Below are positions 1 to 7,214 of a DNA stretch of 15,629 nt, one piece after another (within the stretch, counting starts at the first letter, position 1; every line of letters begins with the position of its first letter). The stretch is taken from NCBI GenBank assembly GCA_023151145.1, contig JAKLJM010000012.1:1-15629 (forward strand). Reading direction: 5' to 3'. The translations under genes and the position numbers were made by a program. Under the pieces are notes generated by a model. It was not told the origin of the DNA. It saw nothing but the letters and a program-made list of their open reading frames with translations, and searched no databases. The DNA is from Bacteriovoracaceae bacterium (GTDB lineage: Bacteria > Bdellovibrionota > Bacteriovoracia > Bacteriovoracales > Bacteriovoracaceae).

Positions 1-155
1 AGATCTTTTACCCCTTGAGCTTCTGGGTTATAACGACGGATATCGTATTGTAAAATTTCATCGGGAATTGTCGTTGTCCCTTCTTGAGCGAGTGCCAACT
101 TAGGAATGAGCGACATGAATAGACTTAAAACAAAAACTAAAACTAGGGATTTCAT
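1..155 (-). CDS. Exported protein of unknown function, 5' end only
   Basis: Only the first 51 codons are inside the window; the gene continues beyond base 1. The ATG (complement of 153-155) follows an AAGGAAA ribosome binding site about 5 nt upstream. The product begins MKSLVLVFVLSLFMS and continues to LALA-QEG, a classical Sec signal peptide with a likely SPase I site after residue 23. The visible mature part (TTTIPDEILQYDIRRYNPEAQG) has no motif I recognise. The protein is therefore probably periplasmic or outer-membrane located. No lipobox cysteine is seen near the cleavage site, which argues against a lipoprotein. It has its own upstream space (156-257) and probably its own promoter. Confidence 0.75.
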   Translation of the reverse strand, partial: MKSLVLVFVLSLFMSLIPKLALAQEGTTTIPDEILQYDIRRYNPEAQGVKD

Positions 156-185
156 TGTATTTCCTTGAGATAATAATCCAGTTCT

Positions 186-213
186 AGTTTACACTACCTA
201 GATTTTTGTCCAA
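186..213 (-). promoter_or_regulatory. Possible promoter of the exported-protein gene
   Basis: Read on the minus strand: TTGGAC (208-213), a 16-bp spacer, then TAAACT (186-191), about 30 bp upstream of the ATG at 155. Both hexamers are weak matches to the sigma-70 consensus, so this is tentative. Confidence 0.3.
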
Positions 214-257
214 GTCTGTGAATGAAAAAGAGAAAAAATTGCTGATTATTTTAATGA

Positions 258-1610
258 TTAACCAAGTAAATTAATCATCTTTTCCCATTCGGGAATTGTT
301 TGAATTCTTAAGTATTTAGGTTTTTTAACCGTCACTTTTCCTGCGGCTCCCTTTACTCCTCTTAATTCCTTAACTGTCGCAAAAATAATATCTGCTTCAG
401 ATCCAGGGTATTTACTGTGATGGGCCAGTAAACTTCCTATAAGTTTTAGATCAACCTCACTCAACTGATCAAATCTATCAGTTTTAGCGATAGCGTGTGA
501 GCCTTGAATCTGGTCAATATGAAACCAATAATGATCTTTATTGGCATTTTTTCGCAACTCATCGTTGGACTGAGCATTCAAGGAAACACTGACTCGAATT
601 TTTGAAGGAAGCTCATAAGTTACTATTGAAAAATCACTAGCAGTTATTTTTGTTTTTTGCTTTTTAGAGTTATCCCAAACAACTTGAACGACTGGAAGCT
701 TTATTCTTCCAACTTCTTCTTCGTTTTCTTTTTCGCTAACTACCTTTGATAACTCGAACAATCTTTTCTGTAAAATCTCCACGGCTTTATCAAGGGATTT
801 TATTTTTGTGAAAACAAGATCTCTTTTTTTATAATAACTATCTTCTTCTTTAAATTTTACCTTTACACCACACAGGTCAAAGCTTTGACCATTAAGAACA
901 ACTTGTTCATTTAACAACTGGTCTTTGATCATTATTCTTTTTTCAAAGCGCTTAATATCTTTTTGAATATTTTCTTTTTTTCTCTGATTAAACTTTTTCT
1001 TTTTTTGTGGTGATTGAACATTGGCATGACCGACTAAACAAGATTTTAAATATGCTTTCATGTCAAAGCCAAGATATTCAAATTGTTCTGTCGAAGCATG
1101 ATCTGTAGGATCTATTTGATGAGTGAAATCCTTAAATATTTCATCTAATGAATTTAGCGTATTTGCACGAGATTCACCTGACCATGATCTAAATATAGCG
1201 AACCCCTCGTCCAGGTTAGTTTGCCATGAAAAGTAGAGCTCGCGATCAAGCCACATGAGATCAAAATAGGAGAGATGGCCCATCGATAAAATGGGTATTC
1301 TTATCCTTCTTTTTTGAGGATCAACCACAATTTTCCCCATTTTTTTTCCAATGAGGTTTTTTCGAATAAAATCGAGAAATTTATCCTGTTGCCTTAAAAG
1401 TGAAGGGATATTTTTCAATGAAAACTCAATTCCCTCATAACGCTGCCCTCTCCCAATAAGTAAATTGACAGTCTTTCCTGGAAATCTCACACTTATTCCT
1501 AAATAATGAGGACTTGTATAAGCTTTTTGGATAGGCGCAAATTCAATTTTTTCAAATTGTTTGTTATATTGATCTGATATTTTTTTAAGCATGGACAGGG
1601 TCTGCATCAT
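258..1610 (-). CDS. rqcH: NFACT-family (RqcH-like) ribosome quality-control protein
   Basis: The product has 450 residues with this start. The C-terminal third is a clear NFACT-R domain: HYWFH (360-364) then GSH (370-372), and a later VKGAAGKV stretch. Residues about 205-300 are Lys/Glu-rich and predicted coiled coil, and the first 165 residues look like a shortened NFACT-N domain (RKNL at 83-86). Family members (RqcH, Rqc2/NEMF, Fbp) bind 60S/50S-nascent-chain-tRNA complexes and add C-terminal Ala tails to stalled chains. Usual bacterial length is about 550-590, so this copy is short, and the start of the N domain is missing. An upstream in-frame extension to 1748 is open, but it runs antisense through mutS2 and looks non-protein-like. 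The start at 1610 has AAAAGG 9 nt upstream, while the alternative at 1592 has no ribosome binding site. The gene is divergent from mutS2. RqcH-type function is a family inference. Confidence 0.8.
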   Translation of the reverse strand: MMQTLSMLKKISDQYNKQFEKIEFAPIQKAYTSPHYLGISVRFPGKTVNLLIGRGQRYEGIEFSLKNIPSLLRQQDKFLDFIRKNLIGKKMGKIVVDPQKRRIRIPILSMGHLSYFDLMWLDRELYFSWQTNLDEGFAIFRSWSGESRANTLNSLDEIFKDFTHQIDPTDHASTEQFEYLGFDMKAYLKSCLVGHANVQSPQKKKKFNQRKKENIQKDIKRFEKRIMIKDQLLNEQVVLNGQSFDLCGVKVKFKEEDSYYKKRDLVFTKIKSLDKAVEILQKRLFELSKVVSEKENEEEVGRIKLPVVQVVWDNSKKQKTKITASDFSIVTYELPSKIRVSVSLNAQSNDELRKNANKDHYWFHIDQIQGSHAIAKTDRFDQLSEVDLKLIGSLLAHHSKYPGSEADIIFATVKELRGVKGAAGKVTVKKPKYLRIQTIPEWEKMINLLG

Positions 1611-3984
1611 GAATTTAAGCCTTTTGCACAATAACCAACAAGATCTCGATCTCTTAGATTGGAATCTTATCATAAGCGATTTATCTTCGCACGCAAGCCT
1701 CGAAAAAACGCGACATGACCTCTTTATTCCCCCTCGCTCAATGAGCATTGACGAAATTGAACTACAGTTGCTAGATCTTGATCGTTACATGGTCCAACAT
1801 GATGAGTATGCGGCAATTTTTCAAGATTCTGTCCTTCATATTCCAAGTCACACAAATGGATTTCAAAACATTAAAGATATCTATAAAGGCAAATTTTTTG
1901 ATTGCTCTGAACTAAATTCAATCGCACTATTTATCGAATGCTATAATAATGCCTTTAAGCATTTTCCAGATTTTCATTTTGCAGAAGATTTAAAAATCGG
2001 TCCCGATATTTATCAAAAACTTCGTCGTCATTTTTTGAGTCCTCTACGTGAATTTGTTGATAGATCAGGACAGCCTCATTATGATCGGCATCCTCAACTT
2101 AAAAAACTTTATGCTGAGATCATTGAGATTGAAAATGATTTAAGAATATCTATTCAAAAAATTGCAAAAACAGATGAGTTTTCTTCTCGACTGCAATTAG
2201 ATCAATTTGACATTATTAATGATCGATATGTTCTGGCCATAAGAAGTGATTCGTTTAATTCGGATCTTGGCCCAATTGTCGCTAGATCGAATTCAGGGAT
2301 GACTCTTTTTGTTGAGCCCTATGAAATTCGTATCAAATCAAATAAACGAATTCACTTATTGGCAGAAATTGAAAGTATCATTTTAAAATTAACCATTGGT
2401 TTGAGTGAATTGCTTCACCCCCATGCAAACGAAATTTCTCGAATTGCTGATTTTGTTTCAAAATTTGATTTAATTAATTGTAAAGCAAACTATAGTTTAG
2501 CCAAAGGACTTCAACGTCCACAGTTGTCAGATAAGAAAGAGATAGATCTCACGCAAATTTTCCATCCACTTGTTTCTAACCCTATAAAAAATAATTTTAT
2601 CTTAAATCAAAAACATAAAGGAATGATTATTTCCGGGCCAAACACCGGTGGAAAAACGGTTGTTTTAAAGACTGTGGCCATTTGTAACTTGTTTTTGCAT
2701 ATGGGTCTATATGTTCCTGCCTCTAATGCTCGTATGTATCCTTTTGATCACTTATACTATTTTTCTCATGATCATCAAAACCTACAAGCTGGGCTAAGTT
2801 CTTTTGCTTCTGAAGCAAAATACTACTTAGATCTCTTGCACTCTCTGGGTGATAATAATTTAATTTTAATTGATGAAATTTTTAATTCGACTTCATCAGA
2901 AGAAGCTTCTGCACTTGCCATCGCCTTTCTTGACGAGCTTCATAAAATCAGCCAATCAAAAATTGTACTCTCCACCCATCATCAAGTTTTAAAAACTTTT
3001 ATGCATGCACGTACAGACTATATTTCTAGCCATGTGGGTTTTGATTTTGAAACCAATATGCCGACTTATAAACTCATTATTGGTGAGCCGGGAAGTTCAC
3101 TGGCTTTTAAAATATTTGATAATCTTCAGAAGAAATTTTCTTATACCAGCAATATTTCAGATCATGCTAAAAATTTACTTGATGCTAAACAAGTCACTTA
3201 CGAGTCATTACTTTTAGATCTTGATCAGAAAAAAAATGAACTTGAAAAAATCTTGCAACAAAATATCACCCTCAATAAAGAACTGAAAAATCAAAAAAGG
3301 GCGATGGAAGGCGTCTTACATCTTGAAAAAGAAAAACTTGTTAGTGAATTCCAACGGAAGCTCAAAACGACACTTAACTCTGCACAAGAATTATTTGAAG
3401 AAATCAGACATGAAAAAATCACTTCCCAAAAACAACTTGAAAATAGGGCCCATCTTTTAAAGACTCAAATTCAATCTAGCCCTAAGCCCCAGCTAAAACC
3501 CACTGATGACCAAATCGAAAAATATTCTCATTTTAAAGAAATTGATTTTGAGGATATTCAAATTGATCAAACTCTCTTTGCTCTAAATATTGGTAAAAAT
3601 GTAAAAGTGGCGCAAGTTAATCCTAAGAAAAAAGAAGTGCAGGTTAAACACGGCTCACTCTTAGTTTGGCTTCCGTGGGTAAACCTTCGCCTGCCATCTG
3701 GAGCACAGCCCGTAAAAAAGGCGCCAATCATCAACATTCAACGCGAAGTTTTAGGAAAAATTGAAATTGATTGTCGTGGAATGCGTTTAGATGAATTTCA
3801 AAAAATTTGCGATAAAGCTATTCAAGATCTTTATGATGGCCAGGTTCCATTTGTAACGTTAGTTCATGGCCATGGCACAGGTGTCTTAAAAAATTGGTTG
3901 AGAGAACATCTTAGACGTGAGCATCCTCAATTAAAATGGGAAAACATTGAAGGCAATGATGGCTGTACGAAAATTAGCTCATAG
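1609..3984 (+). CDS. mutS2: MutS2-family ATPase with Smr domain
   Basis: 791 residues, normal MutS2 length (about 780-800). Order: MutS2 core and clamp (1-330); ATPase with Walker A GPNTGGKT (343-350) and Walker B LILIDE (D422, E423); long coiled coil (about 535-625); KOW-like beta segment (about 660-705); C-terminal Smr domain with DCRG (721-724) and HGHGTG (753-758). MutS2 is known to inhibit recombination in some bacteria and in Bacillus subtilis to sense collided ribosomes. The start at 1609 is preferred over 1591 because ACAGGG lies 8 nt upstream, whereas 1591 has no ribosome binding site. The segment after Walker B reads FNSTSSEEASAL where typical MutS2 has GAGTDPQEGAAL, so the signature is unusually degenerate. 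It is divergent from the NFACT gene, which suggests the ribosome-rescue role rather than DNA repair (inference). Confidence 0.93.
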   Translation: MNLSLLHNNQQDLDLLDWNLIISDLSSHASLEKTRHDLFIPPRSMSIDEIELQLLDLDRYMVQHDEYAAIFQDSVLHIPSHTNGFQNIKDIYKGKFFDCSELNSIALFIECYNNAFKHFPDFHFAEDLKIGPDIYQKLRRHFLSPLREFVDRSGQPHYDRHPQLKKLYAEIIEIENDLRISIQKIAKTDEFSSRLQLDQFDIINDRYVLAIRSDSFNSDLGPIVARSNSGMTLFVEPYEIRIKSNKRIHLLAEIESIILKLTIGLSELLHPHANEISRIADFVSKFDLINCKANYSLAKGLQRPQLSDKKEIDLTQIFHPLVSNPIKNNFILNQKHKGMIISGPNTGGKTVVLKTVAICNLFLHMGLYVPASNARMYPFDHLYYFSHDHQNLQAGLSSFASEAKYYLDLLHSLGDNNLILIDEIFNSTSSEEASALAIAFLDELHKISQSKIVLSTHHQVLKTFMHARTDYISSHVGFDFETNMPTYKLIIGEPGSSLAFKIFDNLQKKFSYTSNISDHAKNLLDAKQVTYESLLLDLDQKKNELEKILQQNITLNKELKNQKRAMEGVLHLEKEKLVSEFQRKLKTTLNSAQELFEEIRHEKITSQKQLENRAHLLKTQIQSSPKPQLKPTDDQIEKYSHFKEIDFEDIQIDQTLFALNIGKNVKVAQVNPKKKEVQVKHGSLLVWLPWVNLRLPSGAQPVKKAPIINIQREVLGKIEIDCRGMRLDEFQKICDKAIQDLYDGQVPFVTLVHGHGTGVLKNWLREHLRREHPQLKWENIEGNDGCTKISS

Positions 3985-3988
3985 TTTT

Positions 3989-4777
3989 CTATAGTGCCGT
4001 ACCGATGCGATTCCAATTCAAACTAAACTGTGAATCTATACTTGGAAAACTCATGGAAAACCAAACAACCATCGCTCTTCCTTTAATTTGAGAGAAATCT
4101 ACAAATCCCCAAGATCTTGAGTCATAGGAAAAATCACGATTGTCGCCCATTACAAAATATTTTCCAGCGGGAATGGTGATTTTTTTATAATCTTGATTAT
4201 AAAAATTATCTTTATCAATTTGGTGAATAAAAACTTTATCATCGAGTGAATTCTCATAGAGTTGAAAGTTGTATCCTTGAAATTTTTTCTCATAGCTTTT
4301 AAGCAAGTCTAGATTCTCAATTGCAAGGTGTTTCATTTCTTTATTATTTAAATAGACTCTTTTGTTTTTTATTTCGATGACGTCCCCTGGAATTCCAATG
4401 ACTCGTTTTATATAATTGATGTTTGGATCAACTGGATATTTGAAAACGATGATTTCCCCTCGACGTGGGAGATCTGACTTATACAAATAAAGGGGAGTAA
4501 AGCTCGTCGGTTTATCGGTAAATGGGAACTGTATAGTTAAGTCGGTGAACGGAAATTTGCCTCCATAGGCGAATTTATTAACTAAGATAAAATCGCCATT
4601 AACGAGTGTGGGCATCATTGAACCCGTCGGAATGCGATAAGGTTCGATGACACAAGATCGGATTATTAACAAAACTAAAACAAAACCAATAATCCACTTG
4701 ATATCTTTCTTTAATTGTAAAAAATATTTTTGGATCTTTTCAACATCTGCATCTAAAGATGTGTTCTCGTTATTCAT
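3989..4777 (-). CDS. lepB: Signal peptidase I
   Basis: 262 residues. One N-terminal membrane segment (about 27-41) anchors the protein, with the catalytic part in the periplasm. The family boxes are all present: IPTGSMMPTL with nucleophile Ser53, YIKRVIGIPGD with general base Lys124, and GDNRDFSYDSRSWG at 211-224. The enzyme cleaves signal peptides from Sec and Tat substrates, and would be expected to process the exported barstar-like protein and other secreted proteins in this window. The ATG lies 3 nt after the stop of the transpeptidase gene and has no clear ribosome binding site, so translation is probably coupled. It is the last gene of the minus-strand operon. Its stop is only 4 bp from the mutS2 stop on the other strand, with no terminator hairpin between them. 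Confidence 0.97.
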   Translation of the reverse strand: MNNENTSLDADVEKIQKYFLQLKKDIKWIIGFVLVLLIIRSCVIEPYRIPTGSMMPTLVNGDFILVNKFAYGGKFPFTDLTIQFPFTDKPTSFTPLYLYKSDLPRRGEIIVFKYPVDPNINYIKRVIGIPGDVIEIKNKRVYLNNKEMKHLAIENLDLLKSYEKKFQGYNFQLYENSLDDKVFIHQIDKDNFYNQDYKKITIPAGKYFVMGDNRDFSYDSRSWGFVDFSQIKGRAMVVWFSMSFPSIDSQFSLNWNRIGTAL

Positions 4778-4780
4778 TCA

Positions 4781-6184
4781 TTACAACTTTTTTGATCGCT
4801 CTTTTTTACTTTTACGAGTCACCAGTTGCTTTGATGTTTTTTTTTTATTTTTTGCTTTTGAGGCTATGTAACGACTGCCCTTTTTTGCCTTTGCAAATTT
4901 TCTAGATGAACGATAGACCTTTTCAGGTGCTGCCAAAGTTATTGGAATCGTTTTTATATTTCTAAAATAATATTCAATAACATTCTTAGCTAAGAAAGAT
5001 GATTTTACATGCCACCTTTTCACGTTAACGTTCATCACGCTTACTGAAATACCCTTGCCTTTCGTATGATCTTTTGGCATCGCATAGGCGGTAAACCAGT
5101 CACGTTTCCCAAATGGTTTTCCACCCGTGATACTTCCGGTCTTACCACCAATTTCAAGTACATCTTTAAAACCACGATTCATTTTGCGGAATTGTTTTCT
5201 AGCAGTCCCTTCAACGATCGTTGCCGTCATCATACTGCGCATCTCTTCAGCAACCTTAGGAGTCATCACGCGTTTTTCAACTCGAGAAATATCCCATAGG
5301 TTTTCAGAAGAATTTGGTGTTTTTATTTCAGTAATAAGTTTTGGATTTTTTAGCACACCATCGTTGGCGACAATCGATGACATTAAAGCTGCATGAACAG
5401 GGTTAATTACCGTTGTCGTATTAAATCCTGAAGCCATTTCTGCAAATTCGTAATCGTCGCTGGTGGTTCGAATTTTTGATTCTGTTGATACTTCGCTAAG
5501 AAGTGGCTGATTAAATCCCCATTCTTCCGCTGTCTTTACTAAGTCATTTGGAGATGAGTGCTGAATGGCCGCTTTTCCAAAAATGACATTATTAGACTTT
5601 GCAAACGCTGTTTCAAAAGACTGCAGTCTTCCTGGTCCTCTTCTTCCATCAGTGATTTGGTATTTGAATAAGGTCGTACTGCGCCCTTTAAATTCAAAGC
5701 CAGTTTCTTTATTAACATTTCCCTTACCAACTAAATCTGCGGCTGTGATAATTTTAATTAAACTTGCAGATGGGTGAGTAGCTTCTAAAACTAACGATTG
5801 ATCAAACTTCTGTTCTCTACCGATATAACCTTGAGCCGCAAGAATATTGCCTGTCTCATTGTCGATAACAACGATCGTTGAAAAATCTGTTTTATATTGC
5901 TTCAATTGATTGCGAACAAAATTATTTAATTGATCATTAAACGCGTACTCAACTAAGTGCGGTTTATTCCCAACAGTAATCTGTTTTGGCCAATCATTTG
6001 GCTTTAATAAAACCTGATTGAGGTGGGGTTTAAATTTTTGATTATCTTTCTGAACAACAGCTAGGTCTTCAGGACCCGATTCTTTGCTATTATCACCAAA
6101 GGCGATATTGTACCAAAGAAGACCCATTCCTAGGATTGAACATGCGAGATAAAACTTTCTGTTTTTCTTCTTTTTAAGTTCCAT
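4781..6184 (-). CDS. Monofunctional penicillin-binding protein (transpeptidase domain)
   Basis: 467 residues. A short basic cytoplasmic start is followed by one membrane segment (about 11-28) and a periplasmic transpeptidase domain. All three active-site motifs are visible: S141-L-I-K144 (SxxK), S197-N-N199 (SxN) and K348-T-G350, followed by RDWFTAYA at 361-368. It would crosslink peptidoglycan stems and bind beta-lactams. There is no glycosyltransferase domain and no room for the large N-terminal module of FtsI or PBP2, so it is a minimal type. Residues 421-467 form an extreme cationic tail (21 Lys/Arg and 2 acidic residues by my count) that should lie in the periplasm. It starts 8 nt after the RlmE-like gene and ends 3 nt before lepB, so all three are co-transcribed. 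The substrate and division/elongation role cannot be told from sequence. Confidence 0.9.
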   Translation of the reverse strand: MELKKKKNRKFYLACSILGMGLLWYNIAFGDNSKESGPEDLAVVQKDNQKFKPHLNQVLLKPNDWPKQITVGNKPHLVEYAFNDQLNNFVRNQLKQYKTDFSTIVVIDNETGNILAAQGYIGREQKFDQSLVLEATHPSASLIKIITAADLVGKGNVNKETGFEFKGRSTTLFKYQITDGRRGPGRLQSFETAFAKSNNVIFGKAAIQHSSPNDLVKTAEEWGFNQPLLSEVSTESKIRTTSDDYEFAEMASGFNTTTVINPVHAALMSSIVANDGVLKNPKLITEIKTPNSSENLWDISRVEKRVMTPKVAEEMRSMMTATIVEGTARKQFRKMNRGFKDVLEIGGKTGSITGGKPFGKRDWFTAYAMPKDHTKGKGISVSVMNVNVKRWHVKSSFLAKNVIEYYFRNIKTIPITLAAPEKVYRSSRKFAKAKKGSRYIASKAKNKKKTSKQLVTRKSKKERSKKL

Positions 6185-6192
6185 GCCATATA

Positions 6193-6786
6193 TTATGGCC
6201 TAAAACCCTTTCCAATGACAAAGAATTCTTTACTAACTGTGCGAGTAGATTTCGGTTTTAGATAATGATACTCATTAAACATCTTTTTTTGATCTTTTAA
6301 GAACATTTGGGCCTGATGAGAATCGAATACTTTCACGACCATATTCCCATTAGGTTTAAGAAATTTTGGCAATAAAGAAAAGACCATCTCTACTAAAAGT
6401 AGTGAACGATCTTGGTCCACTGTTTTAATACCTGTGGTATTTGGTGCCATATCCGATAGAACCACATCAAATTGCTCGGATACTCCCAACTCTTCCATGG
6501 TTTCAATTGTAAGTACGTCTTTTTGAAAAACACGAACATTTTTAATCGGTAAAAGTGCTTTATTGATATCTCGAATGTCACAACCAATGACTAAACCTTG
6601 GTCGCCAATTTTTTTTGAAGTGTACTGAATCCAAGAACCAGGGTGGTAACCCAAATCAATAACAAAATCGTCTTTTTTTATAATTTTATATTTTTGATCT
6701 ACTTCTTCCAATTTATAAATACTACGAGCTAAAAAATTTTCTTTTTTAGCTTTATGGAAATAATAATCTTTTACTTTAAAAGTCAT
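6193..6786 (-). CDS. rlmE: FtsJ/RlmE-type RNA 2'-O-ribose methyltransferase
   Basis: 197 residues, close to the usual RlmE length (about 200-210). The catalytic K-D-K-E tetrad of the family can be placed: K25 (RSIYKLEEVD), D112 (LSDMAPN), K152 (VVKVFDS) and E187 (SKEFFVIGKGF). The SAM-binding motif I reads DLGYHPGSW at 44-52 instead of the usual DLGAAPGGW, a noticeable departure. Known enzymes methylate U2552 of 23S rRNA late in 50S assembly; the tetrad supports that reaction type, but the exact target is inferred. The ATG lies 13 nt after the barstar-like gene, with GAGATGA nearby as a ribosome binding site, and 8 nt separate its stop from the penicillin-binding protein gene. Confidence 0.9.
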   Translation of the reverse strand: MTFKVKDYYFHKAKKENFLARSIYKLEEVDQKYKIIKKDDFVIDLGYHPGSWIQYTSKKIGDQGLVIGCDIRDINKALLPIKNVRVFQKDVLTIETMEELGVSEQFDVVLSDMAPNTTGIKTVDQDRSLLLVEMVFSLLPKFLKPNGNMVVKVFDSHQAQMFLKDQKKMFNEYHYLKPKSTRTVSKEFFVIGKGFRP

Positions 6787-6799
6787 TTTTAATTCATCT

Positions 6800-7144
6800 C
6801 TATTTTGAAGAAAGGATCAAAACCACTCTTGGGTTTTCATCTGAGGCATCTGAAATCGCTGCAAAAAATCCTTCAATATATTTTTTGCCAAGTTTTCTTT
6901 GTAAAGCGTAAGGGTTGATGATTTTAATAACCGTGCTTTCTTTTTCTGAAACTAAAACATCATAAAGAGCATCGAGATTGTTTCCGTAGTATGTTGGGAA
7001 GCTAAGGTCTTTGGCCAATTTTGCATGTAATTCTTTTTTATCTGTAATCTTGTGCCCATCAATAACTGATATGCCTGCAGCACTGATCAAGCTAGGAAAC
7101 AAAACAAACACAGCAGTAAGAATTGCAATAGCAATTTTTCTCAT
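6800..7144 (-). CDS. Barstar-family protein with signal peptide
   Basis: 114 residues. Residues 1-23 (basic MRK, hydrophobic core, SAA before G24) form a Sec signal peptide, so the mature product of about 91 residues is predicted to be periplasmic or secreted. The mature part matches barstar: ISVIDGHKI at the start, the core FPTYYGNNLDALYDVL at 49-64 and VVLILS at the end. Counterparts of barstar Tyr29, Asp35 and Asp39 are Y52, D58 and D62; Trp38 is Tyr61, and Glu76 appears to be Ala96. Barstars inhibit RNases of the barnase type by covering the active site and are normally cytoplasmic. No RNase gene is seen next to it. The GAGGG ribosome binding site, 5 nt from ATG, is inside a hairpin. It lies in the operon between the phosphatase and RlmE-like genes. 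Confidence 0.88.
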   Translation of the reverse strand: MRKIAIAILTAVFVLFPSLISAAGISVIDGHKITDKKELHAKLAKDLSFPTYYGNNLDALYDVLVSEKESTVIKIINPYALQRKLGKKYIEGFFAAISDASDENPRVVLILSSK

Positions 7145-7176
7145 AAAACCCTCATCATTTTTAGTAGGAGGGTTTT
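7145..7176 (-). promoter_or_regulatory. Hairpin covering the barstar ribosome binding site
   Basis: Perfect 9-bp inverted repeat, AAAACCCTC (plus strand 7145-7153) and GAGGGTTTT (7168-7176), with a 14-nt loop. In the minus-strand transcript the 3' arm contains the GAGGG Shine-Dalgarno sequence and ends directly before the barstar ATG. It can act as a translational gate; with only four U residues after the GC part it is a poor terminator. Alternative: partial terminator for the upstream phosphatase gene. Confidence 0.6.
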
Positions 7177-7214
7177 CACTCTTTTTAGGATTATTGTCAA
7201 TGAAGCATTTTAAA

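Noticed and set aside
1611..1748. N-terminal extension of the NFACT ORF upstream of 1610
   Set aside because: It lies wholly antisense to the conserved MutS2 start, is rich in Arg, Cys and Ser in a non-protein-like way, and has no family counterpart.
7172..7200. Separate barstar promoter with TTGACA (minus strand, 7195-7200)
   Set aside because: The hexamer 17 bp downstream is GAAAAC, a poor -10, and the gene is well placed for read-through from the operon.
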